DNA of 64,000 bases from the NCBI RefSeq assembly GCF_026011735.1, contig NZ_BRVN01000001.1, forward strand, positions 124,001 to 188,000, given 5' to 3'. Position numbers and translations under genes: made by a program. The stretch is from Dietzia sp. NCCP-2495. GTDB lineage: Bacteria > Actinomycetota > Actinomycetes > Mycobacteriales > Mycobacteriaceae. Below are positions 24,437-36,603 of the stretch, in pieces; position 1 is the stretch's first letter, and every line of letters begins with the position of its first letter. Below the pieces are notes generated by a model. That model was not told where the DNA came from. It saw only the letters and a list, made by a program, of their open reading frames with translations, and did no database searches.

Positions 24437-25000
24437 TCAGTCGTTCACCCGGCTGAGGTAGTGACCGTCACGGGTGTCGATGCGGAGCTTGTCACCGGTG
24501 TTGATGAAGAGCGGGACCTGGACCTCGGCACCGGTCTCGAGAGTGGCGGGCTTGGTGCCACCGGTCGAGCGATCACCCTGCAGGCCGGGGTCGGTGTGCT
24601 GGACGACGAGGTCCACGGCGACCGGCATGTCGGCGAACAGTGCGACACCCTCGTTGAAGGACACCTGGACGCTGGTGTTCTCGAGGAGGAAGCGGGCGCC
24701 GTCGCCCATGACCGCCGGAGAGACGTTTATCTGGTCGTAATCCTGCTCGTCCATGAGGACGTAGTCCTCGCCGTCGCGGTACAGGAAGGTCATGTCGCGA
24801 CGATCGACCGTCGCGATCTCGACCTTGACGCCCGCACTAAAGGTCTTGTCGACGTTCTTGCCGGTGACGACGTTTTTGAGCTTGGTCCGTACGAACGCCG
24901 GTCCCTTACCGGGCTTGACGTGCTGGAACTCGGTGATCTGCCAGAGCTGACCCTCCTCCTTGAGGACGAGGCCGTTCTTGAAATCGGCGGTGGACGCCAT
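24437..25000 (-). CDS. efp: Translation elongation factor P
   Basis: Relieves ribosome stalling at polyproline stretches. The protein has 187 residues with three beta-barrel domains. ADFKNGLVL opens the KOW-like domain; the tip loop that carries the modified residue reads [15 protein letters not shown]; the C-terminal domain ends with the typical [25 protein letters not shown] with AAGGAG about 9 bases upstream. It is followed by nusB and preceded by pepQ, the conserved actinobacterial order. Several proline-rich proteins in the window could depend on it, but that is inference. Confidence 0.97.
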   Translation of the reverse strand: MASTADFKNGLVLKEEGQLWQITEFQHVKPGKGPAFVRTKLKNVVTGKNVDKTFSAGVKVEIATVDRRDMTFLYRDGEDYVLMDEQDYDQINVSPAVMGDGARFLLENTSVQVSFNEGVALFADMPVAVDLVVQHTDPGLQGDRSTGGTKPATLETGAEVQVPLFINTGDKLRIDTRDGHYLSRVND

Positions 25001-25025
25001 GGTCGGTGCTCCTTCGAGAGTCGTC

Positions 25026-25056
25026 CGCCCGCGGCCTGGCAGGGCCAGCGCGGGCG
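25026..25056 (-). other. Stem-loop between pepQ and efp
   Basis: Arms CGCCCGCG and CGCGGGCG flank a 15-base loop in the short gap after the pepQ stop. It lacks a T-run. It may end part of the pepQ transcripts or protect the efp 5' end. Confidence 0.35.
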
Positions 25057-25075
25057 CGGTCGTGGATCGAGGCCG

Positions 25076-27975
<2,900 letters not shown>

Positions 27976-27979
<4 letters not shown>

Positions 27980-29178
27980 GCGGATTCCGTCGGCCAGTCC
28001 AGTCGCGCGGCGACCGCGGCGCGGTATCCCTCGACGTTGCGTCGGGTCTCCGCCAGTGAGTCGCCACCGAACTTCTCGAGTGCGGCACGGGCCAGCACGA
28101 GCGCGACCATCGACTCGGCCACGACGCCCGCTGCCGGGACGGCGCAGACATCGGATCGCTGGTGGATCGCCGTGGCAGCGGAGCCGTCGGCCATATCGAC
28201 GGTGCTCAGGGCGCGAGGAACGGTGGAGATCGGCTTCATCGCCGCGCGCACGCGGAGAGGCTGGCCGTTGGTCATGCCGCCCTCGAGGCCGCCGGCACGG
28301 TTGGAGCGACGATCGACCCCGTCCGCACCACGATCCATCTCGTCGTGGGCGACACTCCCCCGCCGACGAGCCGTCTCGAAGCCGTCGCCCACCTCGACGC
28401 CCTTGATCGCCTGGATGCCCATCAGCGCTGCGGCGAGCTGTGCGTCGAGTCGCTCGTCGCCCGACACGTGAGAGCCGAGTCCGATCGGGAGCCCGTGGAC
28501 GACGACCTCCACGACACCACCGAGGGTATCGCCGGCCTTCTTTGCGGATTCGATCTCCGCGATCATGGACTGTCCCGCGGCCTCGTCGAAAGCGCGAACG
28601 GGGCTCGCGTCGATCGCCTCGAGGTCGTCGAATGTGGGCTCGGGCCCCACGTAGGGCTCGGACGCCCCGATCGAGATCACGTGTGACAACACCTCGACAC
28701 CGAGAACATCCCGCAGGACCGCGCGGGCGACGGTCCCGGCAGCGACGCGGGCGGCGGTCTCACGGGCGCTCGCCCGCTCGAGGATCATCCGAGCGTCGTC
28801 GAAGCCGTACTTGAGCATTCCGGAGAAGTCGGCGTGACCGGGCCGCGGGCGCGTCAGCAGAGCAGCCCTGGCCTTGTCGTCGATCGAGTCGGGATCGACC
28901 GGGTCGGCAGACATGATCTGCTCCCACTTCGGCCACTCGGTGTTGCCGACCTCGATCGCGATCGGCGACCCCATGGTCCTTCCGTGACGCACGCCTCCGA
29001 GCACACGCACCGCATCTGCCTCGAACTTCATCCTGGCGCCACGGCCGTACCCGAGACGACGACGGGCGAGCTGCGAGGCGATCTCGTCACTCGTCACCTC
29101 GATGTCGGCGATGACGCCCTCGATGATCGCCACGAGGGCCTGGCCATGGGATTCTCCGGCGGTGGTCCACTTCAGCAC
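27976..29178 (-). CDS. aroC: Chorismate synthase
   Basis: Last common step of aromatic biosynthesis, needs reduced FMN. The protein has 400 residues. [62 protein letters not shown] and [20 protein letters not shown] are signature regions. The GTG at 29176-29178 gives the family start ([12 protein letters not shown]); an in-frame ATG four codons earlier is possible. FMN demand links it loosely to the rib operon on this segment but I see no regulatory link. Confidence 0.96.
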
Positions 29179-29236
29179 GTGCCCGATCATCCCACGTCGG
29201 CGCGGACCGTGGCACATCAGGCCCGTCGGACCCACC

Positions 29237-30097
29237 TCAGCGGCCGAGAGCCTCCGAGAGCGCGGTGGCCATCGCGGACTTCGGCGCAGGCAGACCTGTG
29301 AAGAGTTCCACCTGACCGAATGCCTGGTTGAGCAGCATCACGTCGCCGCCGACCACGGGTGTCCCCTCAGCTGCGGCGACCGAACCGGCCGTGGTCGGCC
29401 ACGGGTCGTACAGGACGTCGAACAGGCGTCTCGCACGCCTCACCAGATGAACGAGGTCGCCCACGCCCGGCTCGGGAACTGTGTTGATCAGCACGTCGGC
29501 GCTCTCGATCTCGTCGAGGAGTCGGGAGTCGTCGAGAAGGTAGCTCGCGACCCGGAGTCCGAACTGCTCTCCGCAGGCGATCGCCGGGCCCGCATTGTCC
29601 CGGCGTGAAGCGAGAACCACCCGCGTCGAACCCAGGTGCGCCAATCCGGCCAGTACGGGCCTTGAGGTACCGCCCACCCCCAGGATGACGGCTGACGGCG
29701 ATGGCGGTAGGTCTCCGAACGCGGCGAGAGCACCGACCACGCCGTCGATATCTGTGCAGTCGGCGAACCAGCCCTCGCCGCGTCGGACGAGAGTGTTGGC
29801 ACTTCCGACGATGCGGGCGCGTTCCGAGACCTCCGCGGCGTGCTCGAGAGCTGCGAACTTACCGGGCATCGTGACCGAATAGCCGATCCGATGCTCGGGG
29901 GAAGCGTCGACCAGGAACGGTAGCCGTTCTCCGTCACAGTCGATCCGCTCGTAGGTCCACCCCACGAGCCCGAGGGCCGTGTAGGCGGCGCCGTGGAGCA
30001 CTGGAGACAGGGAATGGTCGACAGGATGGCCGAGGACCGCCGCCGAGCACGGACCGCCCGAGGATGGTCGGGCGTGAGTTGGGGCCTCAGCGCCCAC
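29237..30097 (-). CDS. aroE: Shikimate dehydrogenase
   Basis: Reduces 3-dehydroshikimate with NADPH. The protein has 286 residues. The substrate domain has [19 protein letters not shown] and the catalytic lysine in [10 protein letters not shown]; the aspartate is in [12 protein letters not shown]; the NADP loop is [18 protein letters not shown] with ASRR after it. The usual asparagine of the NTD triad is cysteine here (CTD). The GTG start at 30095-30097 overlaps the end of mltG by 11 bases; the ribosome binding site is weak, so coupling is likely. Possibly a quinate/shikimate dehydrogenase paralog, but context favours AroE. Confidence 0.93.
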   Translation of the reverse strand: MGAEAPTHARPSSGGPCSAAVLGHPVDHSLSPVLHGAAYTALGLVGWTYERIDCDGERLPFLVDASPEHRIGYSVTMPGKFAALEHAAEVSERARIVGSANTLVRRGEGWFADCTDIDGVVGALAAFGDLPPSPSAVILGVGGTSRPVLAGLAHLGSTRVVLASRRDNAGPAIACGEQFGLRVASYLLDDSRLLDEIESADVLINTVPEPGVGDLVHLVRRARRLFDVLYDPWPTTAGSVAAAEGTPVVGGDVMLLNQAFGQVELFTGLPAPKSAMATALSEALGR

Positions 30098-31259
30098 TGG
30101 CCAGCACCCCGTTCGCGATGGCCTCACTCTGATTGCGTTCGTGTTCCGGGTACTCGTCCGCGAAGCGGGTCGTTCCCTGCATGTCGACGGTGACGAAGTA
30201 CAACCAGGCTCCCGGTGCCGGGTTCTCCATCGCGCGCAGTGCGTCGAGTCCCGGTGAACCGATCGGACCGTACGGCAGTCCGTCCATAGCATAGGTGTTC
30301 CAGGGGTTGGTGTCCGCGCGTGCCGCGTCGGTCGTCGCGATCTCCTGATCGGCGAGGGTGTAGTTGACGGTGGAGTCGAACTGTAGGCGCATCGGTTCGG
30401 CGAGACGGTTGAGGATCACCCTCGCCACCTTGTCGAAGTCCTCAGAGGTGCCCTCCTTCTCGACCAGCGACGCGGAGGTGACCACCTGATACGGCGACAG
30501 GCCGATCTGCTCGGCCGAGGCGACCAGTCCGGTGGAGTCGTACGAGGCCGCCGACGACGAGACGAGTTCGCGCAGAATCTCCACGGGCTCGGTCCTGGGG
30601 TCGATGTTGTGAACACCGGGAGAGATCAGACCCTCGAGTCGGCGGACCGGATCGGGTGCGGCCTGCACCTCATTGATCGCCCATGACGGGACGCCCAGAG
30701 CCGCCGGGTCGGTCTGGACAGCGGCGTCGACGATCTCCTGTGGTTGCCGGCAGGTGGCCGGGTTCTCCGGAGCGTCGAGGTCCCGCAGGCAGGTGGCCTC
30801 GGCGATGAGCGTGAAGATGCCCTTCTCCGTGGATCCACCCACCACGACGGTGTCCAGGAGTCGCCCGCCCGGTTTGATCTCGAGGAAGCCGACCCGGTTC
30901 TGCGGATCGGAGAGCGCTTTCACGGCCGAGTCGGCGCTCATCTCCTCCTGCACCTGGTAGAAGCCGGGTTGGATTCCTTCGACCGAGGTCCCCGACGCCG
31001 CACTGACGAATGCCCGGGTGCTGGCGATGGCCCCCACGTCGTAGAGGCGGTCACCGACCTGGCCGAGCGTGTCTCCCTGTTCCACGTGCAGCAGTGCGTT
31101 CCCGGTTCCCTGTCCCTCGAAGTCGGGAGCCGGAGCGATCTCCGCGTTGAGATTGCGGAACAGCATGAAACCGAAGGCCAGAATGACCCCGATCACGGCA
31201 GCAAGTAGTAGGAAGCGTGTGGTGCCTCCGGTGCGTGGTCGTCCTCGTGCCGCAGACAT
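30087..31259 (-). CDS. mltG: Endolytic murein transglycosylase MltG
   Basis: Inner-membrane lytic transglycosylase thought to release nascent glycan strands and set their length. The protein has 390 residues. A short cytoplasmic N-terminus (RGRPRTGG) is followed by one membrane helix (about residues 15-33), a LysM-like region (LHVEQGDTLGQVGDRL), and the YceG catalytic domain with SLVEKEGTSEDFDKVARVILNRL (catalytic Glu) and NPWNTYAMDGLPYGPIGSPG. ATG with AGGAG four bases upstream. Its stop overlaps aroE; ruvX lies 91 bases upstream, an arrangement shared with M. tuberculosis. Confidence 0.94.
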   Translation of the reverse strand: MSAARGRPRTGGTTRFLLLAAVIGVILAFGFMLFRNLNAEIAPAPDFEGQGTGNALLHVEQGDTLGQVGDRLYDVGAIASTRAFVSAASGTSVEGIQPGFYQVQEEMSADSAVKALSDPQNRVGFLEIKPGGRLLDTVVVGGSTEKGIFTLIAEATCLRDLDAPENPATCRQPQEIVDAAVQTDPAALGVPSWAINEVQAAPDPVRRLEGLISPGVHNIDPRTEPVEILRELVSSSAASYDSTGLVASAEQIGLSPYQVVTSASLVEKEGTSEDFDKVARVILNRLAEPMRLQFDSTVNYTLADQEIATTDAARADTNPWNTYAMDGLPYGPIGSPGLDALRAMENPAPGAWLYFVTVDMQGTTRFADEYPEHERNQSEAIANGVLASGR

Positions 31260-31350
31260 CGCGCTCCTCGGTCGGGGATACAGGGAACCGCCCAAGGGGC
31301 AGCATCGTGCTCGGCGGCGAGTTTATCCAGCACTCACCGCCTTCAGTCGG

Positions 31351-31869
31351 TCATCGGCGGGCGTGCCGCGACTCCATCCAGGCCTGCAGCAGGACAACGG
31401 CGGCCGCTTGGTCGATCACATCCCGTTGTTTGCGGGTGTTACGGCCTGCACCGTGGAGCGCCGCACCGGCGGTGACGGTGGTCAGACGCTCGTCGACGAA
31501 CTCGACCGGGAGGTCGGGCGACGTGGCGTTCAGTGACTCGACGAACGAGCGGGCCATGCCGGTCGACGCGGTCTCGCGGCCCTTGAGAGATCGGGGAAGT
31601 CCCACGATCACCGCGACCGCGTCGTATTCCTCGACGAGCTCGAGGACCCGACGCAGCTCGGCGGTCCAGGAGGGTGCGCCGTCGGCCACGCGGATCGTCT
31701 CTACAGGTGTTGCGAGAATCCCATCGGGATCGCAGGAGGCGACACCGATACGGGCGGTGCCCACGTCCAGCCCCAGTCGTCGTCCCCTAGTCCAGCCGGG
31801 AGGAGACCCCTCGGACGGGGCGGAACCGACGGCGTCGCTGCTGCCGTCGATGCCCGAGCCCGGCGTCAC
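31351..31869 (-). CDS. ruvX: YqgF/RuvX-family RNase H-like nuclease
   Basis: RNase H-fold protein linked to 16S rRNA 5'-end maturation; older annotation as a Holliday junction resolvase. The protein has 172 residues. [21 protein letters not shown] (catalytic Asp), [31 protein letters not shown] (Glu) and [15 protein letters not shown] (Asp) give the four-part active site. An extra N-terminal stretch of about 30 residues ([12 protein letters not shown]) is not part of the fold. GTG at 31867-31869 overlaps the alaS stop (GTGA). Confidence 0.92.
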   Translation of the reverse strand: MTPGSGIDGSSDAVGSAPSEGSPPGWTRGRRLGLDVGTARIGVASCDPDGILATPVETIRVADGAPSWTAELRRVLELVEEYDAVAVIVGLPRSLKGRETASTGMARSFVESLNATSPDLPVEFVDERLTTVTAGAALHGAGRNTRKQRDVIDQAAAVVLLQAWMESRHARR

Positions 31870-34526
31870 AGGGCGTCCCGCACGGCCTCACGGAGCGCGG
31901 ATACGGCAGTGTCGATCCCGGTCGGATCCGAACCCGCGCCCTGCGCCATGTCGGGCTTTCCGCCACCGCGCGCCCCGAGAGCCGGGGCGATCGACTTGAC
32001 GAGATCTCCGGCCTTGAGGCCGCGGTCCTGGGCCGCGGAACTCACCGCGATGACGAACGGGACCTTGTCCGCCCCCGGAGCGGTGAGCAGCACGACCCCG
32101 GCATCGGAGCCGAGCCTGCCCTTGAGATCCGAGGCGAGGGTACGCAGGTCACCGGCGGCTGCGCCGGGGGCGTTGTGTGCGAGGAACCGGATGCCCCCGA
32201 GATCCTCGGACTCGGCGACGAGCGTCGCGGCCTGGGAGGCGAGTTGTGCTGCGCGCATCGACTCGAGGGACTTCTCGGTCTCACGGAGCTTCGCGGTGAG
32301 CGCCGCGATACGGTCCGGCAGTTCGTCGGTCGGCGCCTTGAGCGAGGCGGCGAGCCCGGAGACGAGGGCCCGCTCCTTGGCCTGGTGACGGTAGGCGTCC
32401 ATTCCGACGTACGCCTCGACGCGGCGGATGCCGGAACCCACCGACGACTCGCCGAGCAGGCTCACGGGACCGATCTGCGCCGACGTGGCGACGTGGGTGC
32501 CACCGCAGAGCTCCATGGAAAAGGGACCGCCGATCTCCACGACGCGGACGGTTGAACCGTAGTTCTCGCCGAACAGCGCCATGGCCCCCATGCGCTTGGC
32601 CTCGTCCAGCGACGTCTCCACCGTGTTGACGGTGTAGTCGGCGTCGACCGCTGCGTTGGTGACCTCCTCGATCTGGGCGAGGACGTCCCCGGGGATCGCC
32701 CCGGTCCAGTTGAAGTCGAAGCGCATGTAGCCGGGCTTGTTCAGCGATCCGGCCTGGACCGCCTCCGGGCCGAGGATCTGACGCAGTGCGGCGTGAACGA
32801 GGTGCGTCGCCGAGTGTCCCTGCGTCGCACCCTTGCGCCAGTCACGGTCCACGGCTGCGGTCACGAGCTGGCCGGCCTCGGCCTGACCACCGGTCACCAC
32901 GCCCTTGTGGACCCACAGCTTCTTGCCGATCTTCTGCACGTCGTCGACCCGCATCTGGAACCCGGCGGTCGAGATGAGACCCCGGTCGCCGATCTGCCCA
33001 CCTGACTCGGCGTAGAACGGCGTGCGGTCGAGGAGGAACTCGACCTCGTCGCCCTCGGTGGCCACGGGGACAGACGCGCCCCCGGAGATGATGCCCAGCA
33101 GGGTGCCCTCGTCGGTGAGGTCCGTGAACCCGGTGAACACGGTCTCCCCCGCGTCCAGGAAATCCCGGTACACCGACAGGTCGGCGTGAGCGTGCTTCTT
33201 GGCCTGCGAGTCCGCCTTGGCCCGCGCGCGCTGTTCTGCCATGAGCGAGCGGAAGCCCTCCTCGTCCACCTGCAGGCCGGCCTCGGAAGCCATCTCCAGG
33301 GTGAGATCGATCGGGAAACCGTGGGTGTCGTGCAGCGCGAACGCCTGGCTGCCCGAGAGCACCGCCGCCCCGGATCCGCGGGCGTCCTCGGCAGCCCGCT
33401 CGAACAGCTGGGTGCCGGACTCGAGGGTCTTGAGGAATGCGGTCTCCTCGGCCACCGCGATGCGCTCGATCCGCTCGTAACCGGCAACGGTCTCGGGGAA
33501 CGACGGCCCGATCGCGTCACGCACGGTGGCCATGAACTGTGCCATCGTCTCCTGCGAGGCACCGAGTAGCCGGACGGACCGCACGATGCGGCGGAGCAGA
33601 CGTCGGAGAATGTACCCACGGCCCTCGTTGCCGGGGGTCACGCCGTCCGAGATGAGCATGTACGCGGTCCGGGCGTGGTCTGCGATCACACGGAAACGCA
33701 CATCAGCGGCACTGTCCGCGCCGTACTTCGCACCGGACAGCCGCTCGGCGGTGTCGATGACCGGACGCAGCAGATCCGTCTCGTAGACGTTCTCGACCCC
33801 CTGCAGAAGGAACGCGACACGCTCCACGCCCATACCGGTGTCGATGTTCTGTTTCGGGAGCGGCCCGAGGATCTCGAAGTTGTCCTTACCGGTGCCCTCG
33901 CCGCGCTCGTTCTGCATGAACACGAGGTTCCAGATCTCGATGTAGCGGTCCTCGTCCGCTTCGGGTCCGCCCTCCACCCCGTACTCCGGCCCACGGTCGT
34001 AGAAGATCTCCGAACAGGGCCCACACGGTCCGGGAATACCCATGGACCAGTAGTTGTCGGCCATGCCACGACGCTGGATTCGCTCTTCCGGGACACCGAT
34101 CACGTCTCGCCAGATACCGAAGGCCTCGTCGTCGTCGAGATACACGGTGACCCACAGCAGCGCCGGGTCGATCCCGAACCCTCCGGCGTCTACGGACGAG
34201 GTGAGCAGCGACCACGCGTGGCGGATCGCCCCCTCCTTGAAGTAGTCACCGAACGAGAAGTTGCCGGCCATCTGGAAGAAGGTGTTGTGGCGGGTCGTGA
34301 TGCCCACCTCCTCGATGTCGAGGGTGCGGACACACTTCTGTATGGAGGTGGCGGTGGCGTACTCGGGGGATTCCTGACCGAGGAAGTACGGCTTGAACGG
34401 CACCATGCCCGCGTTCACGAACAGCAGGTTGGGATCGTCGAGCACCAGCGACGCACTGGGGACCTCGGTGTGTCCGGCCTTGACGAAGTGGTCGAGAAAA
34501 CGGCGACGGATCTCATGGGTCTGCAC
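31866..34526 (-). CDS. alaS: Alanyl-tRNA synthetase
   Basis: Charges tRNA-Ala. The protein has 886 residues. Class II catalytic domain near the start ([46 protein letters not shown]), editing domain with [12 protein letters not shown] and [13 protein letters not shown], and a C-terminal glycine-rich C-Ala domain with [15 protein letters not shown] use GTG at 34524-34526 ([10 protein letters not shown]) with GAGG about 9 bases upstream; an in-frame TTG two codons earlier is less likely. Its leader contains the tandem repeat and palindrome described at 34616-34683. Confidence 0.97.
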   Translation of the reverse strand: MQTHEIRRRFLDHFVKAGHTEVPSASLVLDDPNLLFVNAGMVPFKPYFLGQESPEYATATSIQKCVRTLDIEEVGITTRHNTFFQMAGNFSFGDYFKEGAIRHAWSLLTSSVDAGGFGIDPALLWVTVYLDDDEAFGIWRDVIGVPEERIQRRGMADNYWSMGIPGPCGPCSEIFYDRGPEYGVEGGPEADEDRYIEIWNLVFMQNERGEGTGKDNFEILGPLPKQNIDTGMGVERVAFLLQGVENVYETDLLRPVIDTAERLSGAKYGADSAADVRFRVIADHARTAYMLISDGVTPGNEGRGYILRRLLRRIVRSVRLLGASQETMAQFMATVRDAIGPSFPETVAGYERIERIAVAEETAFLKTLESGTQLFERAAEDARGSGAAVLSGSQAFALHDTHGFPIDLTLEMASEAGLQVDEEGFRSLMAEQRARAKADSQAKKHAHADLSVYRDFLDAGETVFTGFTDLTDEGTLLGIISGGASVPVATEGDEVEFLLDRTPFYAESGGQIGDRGLISTAGFQMRVDDVQKIGKKLWVHKGVVTGGQAEAGQLVTAAVDRDWRKGATQGHSATHLVHAALRQILGPEAVQAGSLNKPGYMRFDFNWTGAIPGDVLAQIEEVTNAAVDADYTVNTVETSLDEAKRMGAMALFGENYGSTVRVVEIGGPFSMELCGGTHVATSAQIGPVSLLGESSVGSGIRRVEAYVGMDAYRHQAKERALVSGLAASLKAPTDELPDRIAALTAKLRETEKSLESMRAAQLASQAATLVAESEDLGGIRFLAHNAPGAAAGDLRTLASDLKGRLGSDAGVVLLTAPGADKVPFVIAVSSAAQDRGLKAGDLVKSIAPALGARGGGKPDMAQGAGSDPTGIDTAVSALREAVRDAL

Positions 34527-34615
34527 TGGCAAGCCTCGCTGGGTCTACTGAAGGGGATGTCCGGCCCACCAGACTACCGCCGGGGCCCGCCCGCCCTCGC
34601 GGGAGCCTGATCAGC

Positions 34616-34627
34616 CGGGGCGCCCCG
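34616..34627. repeat. 12-bp palindrome in the alaS upstream region
   Basis: Perfect GC-only palindrome CGGGGCGCCCCG, about 90 bases upstream of the alaS start and next to the tandem repeat. It could be an operator or just GC-rich chance; only its position makes it notable. Confidence 0.35.
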
Positions 34628-34635
34628 ACCGGCAA

Positions 34636-34683
34636 GTGTGGAGAACATCCGGTGTGGAGAACATCCGGTGCGGAGAACAGCTG
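34636..34683. repeat. Tandem 16-bp repeat upstream of alaS
   Basis: Two perfect copies of GTGTGGAGAACATCCG (34636-34651 and 34652-34667) followed by a third with four mismatches (34668-34683). It lies between the terminator of the small ORF and the alaS start. Recent slippage or a multi-copy protein-binding site both fit. Confidence 0.85.
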
Positions 34684-34693
34684 CACGCACAAA

Positions 34694-34735
34694 GGGCCGG
34701 GCGCGTATCCGACTGGCCGGAGACGCGCCCGGCCC
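34694..34735 (-). terminator. Strong terminator after the 52-residue ORF
   Basis: Thirteen perfectly paired bases (GGGCCGGGCGCGT with ACGCGCCCGGCCC) around a 16-base loop, followed on the minus strand by TTTGTG. It begins 23 bases past the stop of the small ORF at 34758, so it most probably ends that transcript and isolates it from alaS. Confidence 0.8.
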
Positions 34736-34757
34736 CTCAGCCGGTGACAGCAGGGTG

Positions 34758-34916
34758 TCAGCGCGGCATCGGGGGCAGGGTGATGCCGAAGTTCTGGGCA
34801 GTGATGAACGCCTCGGGCGGGAGCAGGCCCATGCTGTGGGCCGCGGTGCCCCAGACACCGATCGAGGTGGCGAACCCGACTGCCGTCGAGACGAGATAGG
34901 TCAGAAAACCGCCCAT
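34758..34916 (-). CDS. Putative 52-residue single-pass membrane protein
   Basis: Short reading frame with strong signs of being real: ATG at 34914-34916 preceded by GGAGG seven bases upstream, and a strong terminator directly after its TGA. The product starts MGGFLTYLVSTAVGFAT and has one hydrophobic span (about residues 4-24), then a soluble part AHSMGLLPPEAFITAQNFG ending in ITLPPMPR, where the final PPMPR is proline rich. Codon third positions are GC-rich, as in its neighbours. I do not recognise a family. It stands alone between alaS and rarA, with about 140 bases of its own upstream region. No promoter boxes are convincing. Function unknown. Confidence 0.72.
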   Translation of the reverse strand: MGGFLTYLVSTAVGFATSIGVWGTAAHSMGLLPPEAFITAQNFGITLPPMPR

Positions 34917-35057
34917 GATTCCTCCGGGAGAGTGTGGTTACGCAGTGCCCGGTCAGACACCTGCCCTCCAGCGTCACACAGTTTTCAGCAAGTTGACAGG
35001 GATTCCCCGACAATTCAAGGCCCTCAACTGCAGTGATACCACGAAGGGGGCGACAGA

Positions 35058-36422
35058 TCACTGTCTGATGATTTTCCTCAGCTTGTTCACGCGCGCCGCG
35101 AGTTCCCGTTCGTGCCCGTGCACACCGGGTGTGTAGTACTCGCGACCCACGAGATCGTCGGGCGGGTACTGCTGCCGAACCACCCCCGGCGCCGCATCGT
35201 GGGGGTACCGGTAGCCGACACCGTTCCCGAGTCCCTTGGCGCCGGCGTAGTGCCCGTCTCGCAGGTGCTTGGGGACCTCGCCGACCCCACCCGCCCGGAC
35301 GTCCGCCATAGCGGAGTCGATGGCGGCGATCACCGCGTTCGATTTGGGCGCGGTGGCGAGGTGGATGGTGGCCTGGGCCAGGGCGAGTCGGCATTCCGGC
35401 AGTCCGACCTTCTGCACCACCTCTGCCGCCGCTGTCGCCGACTGCAGCGCCGTGGGATCGGCCATGCCGATGTCCTCGCTCGCGTGGATCATCAACCGTC
35501 GCGCGATGAAGCGCGGGTCCTCCCCCGCCACGAGCATCCTGGCGAGGTAGTGCAGCGCCGCGTCCGCGTCGGATCCTCGGATCGACTTGATGAACGCGCT
35601 CGTCACGTCGTAGTGCTGGTCCCCGTCTCGGTCGTACCGCACGGGCGCGGAATCAAGACTGAGCTCGACGACCTCCGGGGTCACCGTCCCGCCCGCGTCG
35701 GCCGCCCCGGCCGCGGCCTCGAGTATCGTCAGACTGCGCCGCGCGTCACCGCCGGCGAGTCGGACGATGTCCGCCACCGCCTCGTCGGTGACCTCGACAG
35801 AGCCCCCGAGCCCCCGCTCGTCGGACACCGCGCGACGCACCACATCGCCGATCCCCTCCTCGTCCAGCCCCTTCAGCTCCGCGATGAGGGAGCGGCTGAG
35901 AAGCGGCGAGATCACCGAGAAGTGCGGGTTCTCGGTCGTGGCGGCCACCAGGAGAACGATCCCGTTCTCGACCGCGGCCAGCAGTGCGTCCTGCTGGCTT
36001 TTGGAGAAACGGTGCACCTCGTCGATGAACAGGACGGTGCGCTGACCGTGGATCTGGCGGGTGCGCGCGTCGTCGATCACCGCCCGGACGTCCTTCACAC
36101 CGGCGTTGAGCGCCGACAGGGCCACGAAGTGTCGCCCGGAGGAGCTCGCCACGAGGTTCGCGAGGGTGGTTTTACCCGTGCCCGGGGGTCCGTAGAGGAT
36201 CACCGAGGAGCCGCCCCTGCCCTCGACCAGCCTGCGCAGCGGTGAGTTCTCGCGGAGGAGGTGGTCCTGGCCCAGCACCTCGTCGAGGTTCCGTGGGCGC
36301 ATCCGGACCGCGAGTGGAGCCGAGGGGTCATGGTCGAGGGAGCCGCCCCGTGACGGGACGTATCCCGCCGGTTCCGCTCCCGGCGTCCCCGGCGTGGCGA
36401 AGAGTCCGGCCTCGTCAGTCAC
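35058..36422 (-). CDS. rarA: Replication-associated recombination protein A (RarA/MgsA AAA+ ATPase)
   Basis: AAA+ ATPase that acts at stalled forks, related to clamp loaders and WRNIP1. The protein has 454 residues. Box II-like [20 protein letters not shown], Walker [16 protein letters not shown], Walker [20 protein letters not shown], sensor 1 [10 protein letters not shown] and sensor 2 [12 protein letters not shown] are present, then the C-terminal tetramerisation part with SDPTALQSA-like [14 protein letters not shown] and GYRYPHD. GTG at 36420-36422. The first about 30 residues are not conserved. Probably monocistronic. Confidence 0.94.
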   Translation of the reverse strand: MTDEAGLFATPGTPGAEPAGYVPSRGGSLDHDPSAPLAVRMRPRNLDEVLGQDHLLRENSPLRRLVEGRGGSSVILYGPPGTGKTTLANLVASSSGRHFVALSALNAGVKDVRAVIDDARTRQIHGQRTVLFIDEVHRFSKSQQDALLAAVENGIVLLVAATTENPHFSVISPLLSRSLIAELKGLDEEGIGDVVRRAVSDERGLGGSVEVTDEAVADIVRLAGGDARRSLTILEAAAGAADAGGTVTPEVVELSLDSAPVRYDRDGDQHYDVTSAFIKSIRGSDADAALHYLARMLVAGEDPRFIARRLMIHASEDIGMADPTALQSATAAAEVVQKVGLPECRLALAQATIHLATAPKSNAVIAAIDSAMADVRAGGVGEVPKHLRDGHYAGAKGLGNGVGYRYPHDAAPGVVRQQYPPDDLVGREYYTPGVHGHERELAARVNKLRKIIRQ

Positions 36423-36603
36423 CCCGTCAGGCTACCGCGACGGTCCGACACCGCCCGGCTGCCGCCATCGCACAGGCCCCGTAGAGGTGAACGTCAGTCC
36501 AACTTTCCGCCGGAACCCTTCTCCCCACCGGCATCGATGCGATTGACTGGATCAACGGACCGGTGACCCCCTGCTCACCAGTGATCGGAAAGCCCCCAGC
36601 TCC

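Noticed and set aside
34636-34683. Repeats suggesting a CRISPR array
   Set aside because: Only two perfect adjacent 16-bp units with no unique spacers between them and no cas genes in the window.
34692-34735. Terminator hairpin taken as an inverted terminal repeat of a mobile element
   Set aside because: There is no transposase gene, no direct target repeat, and the arms fit a simple GC-rich terminator.
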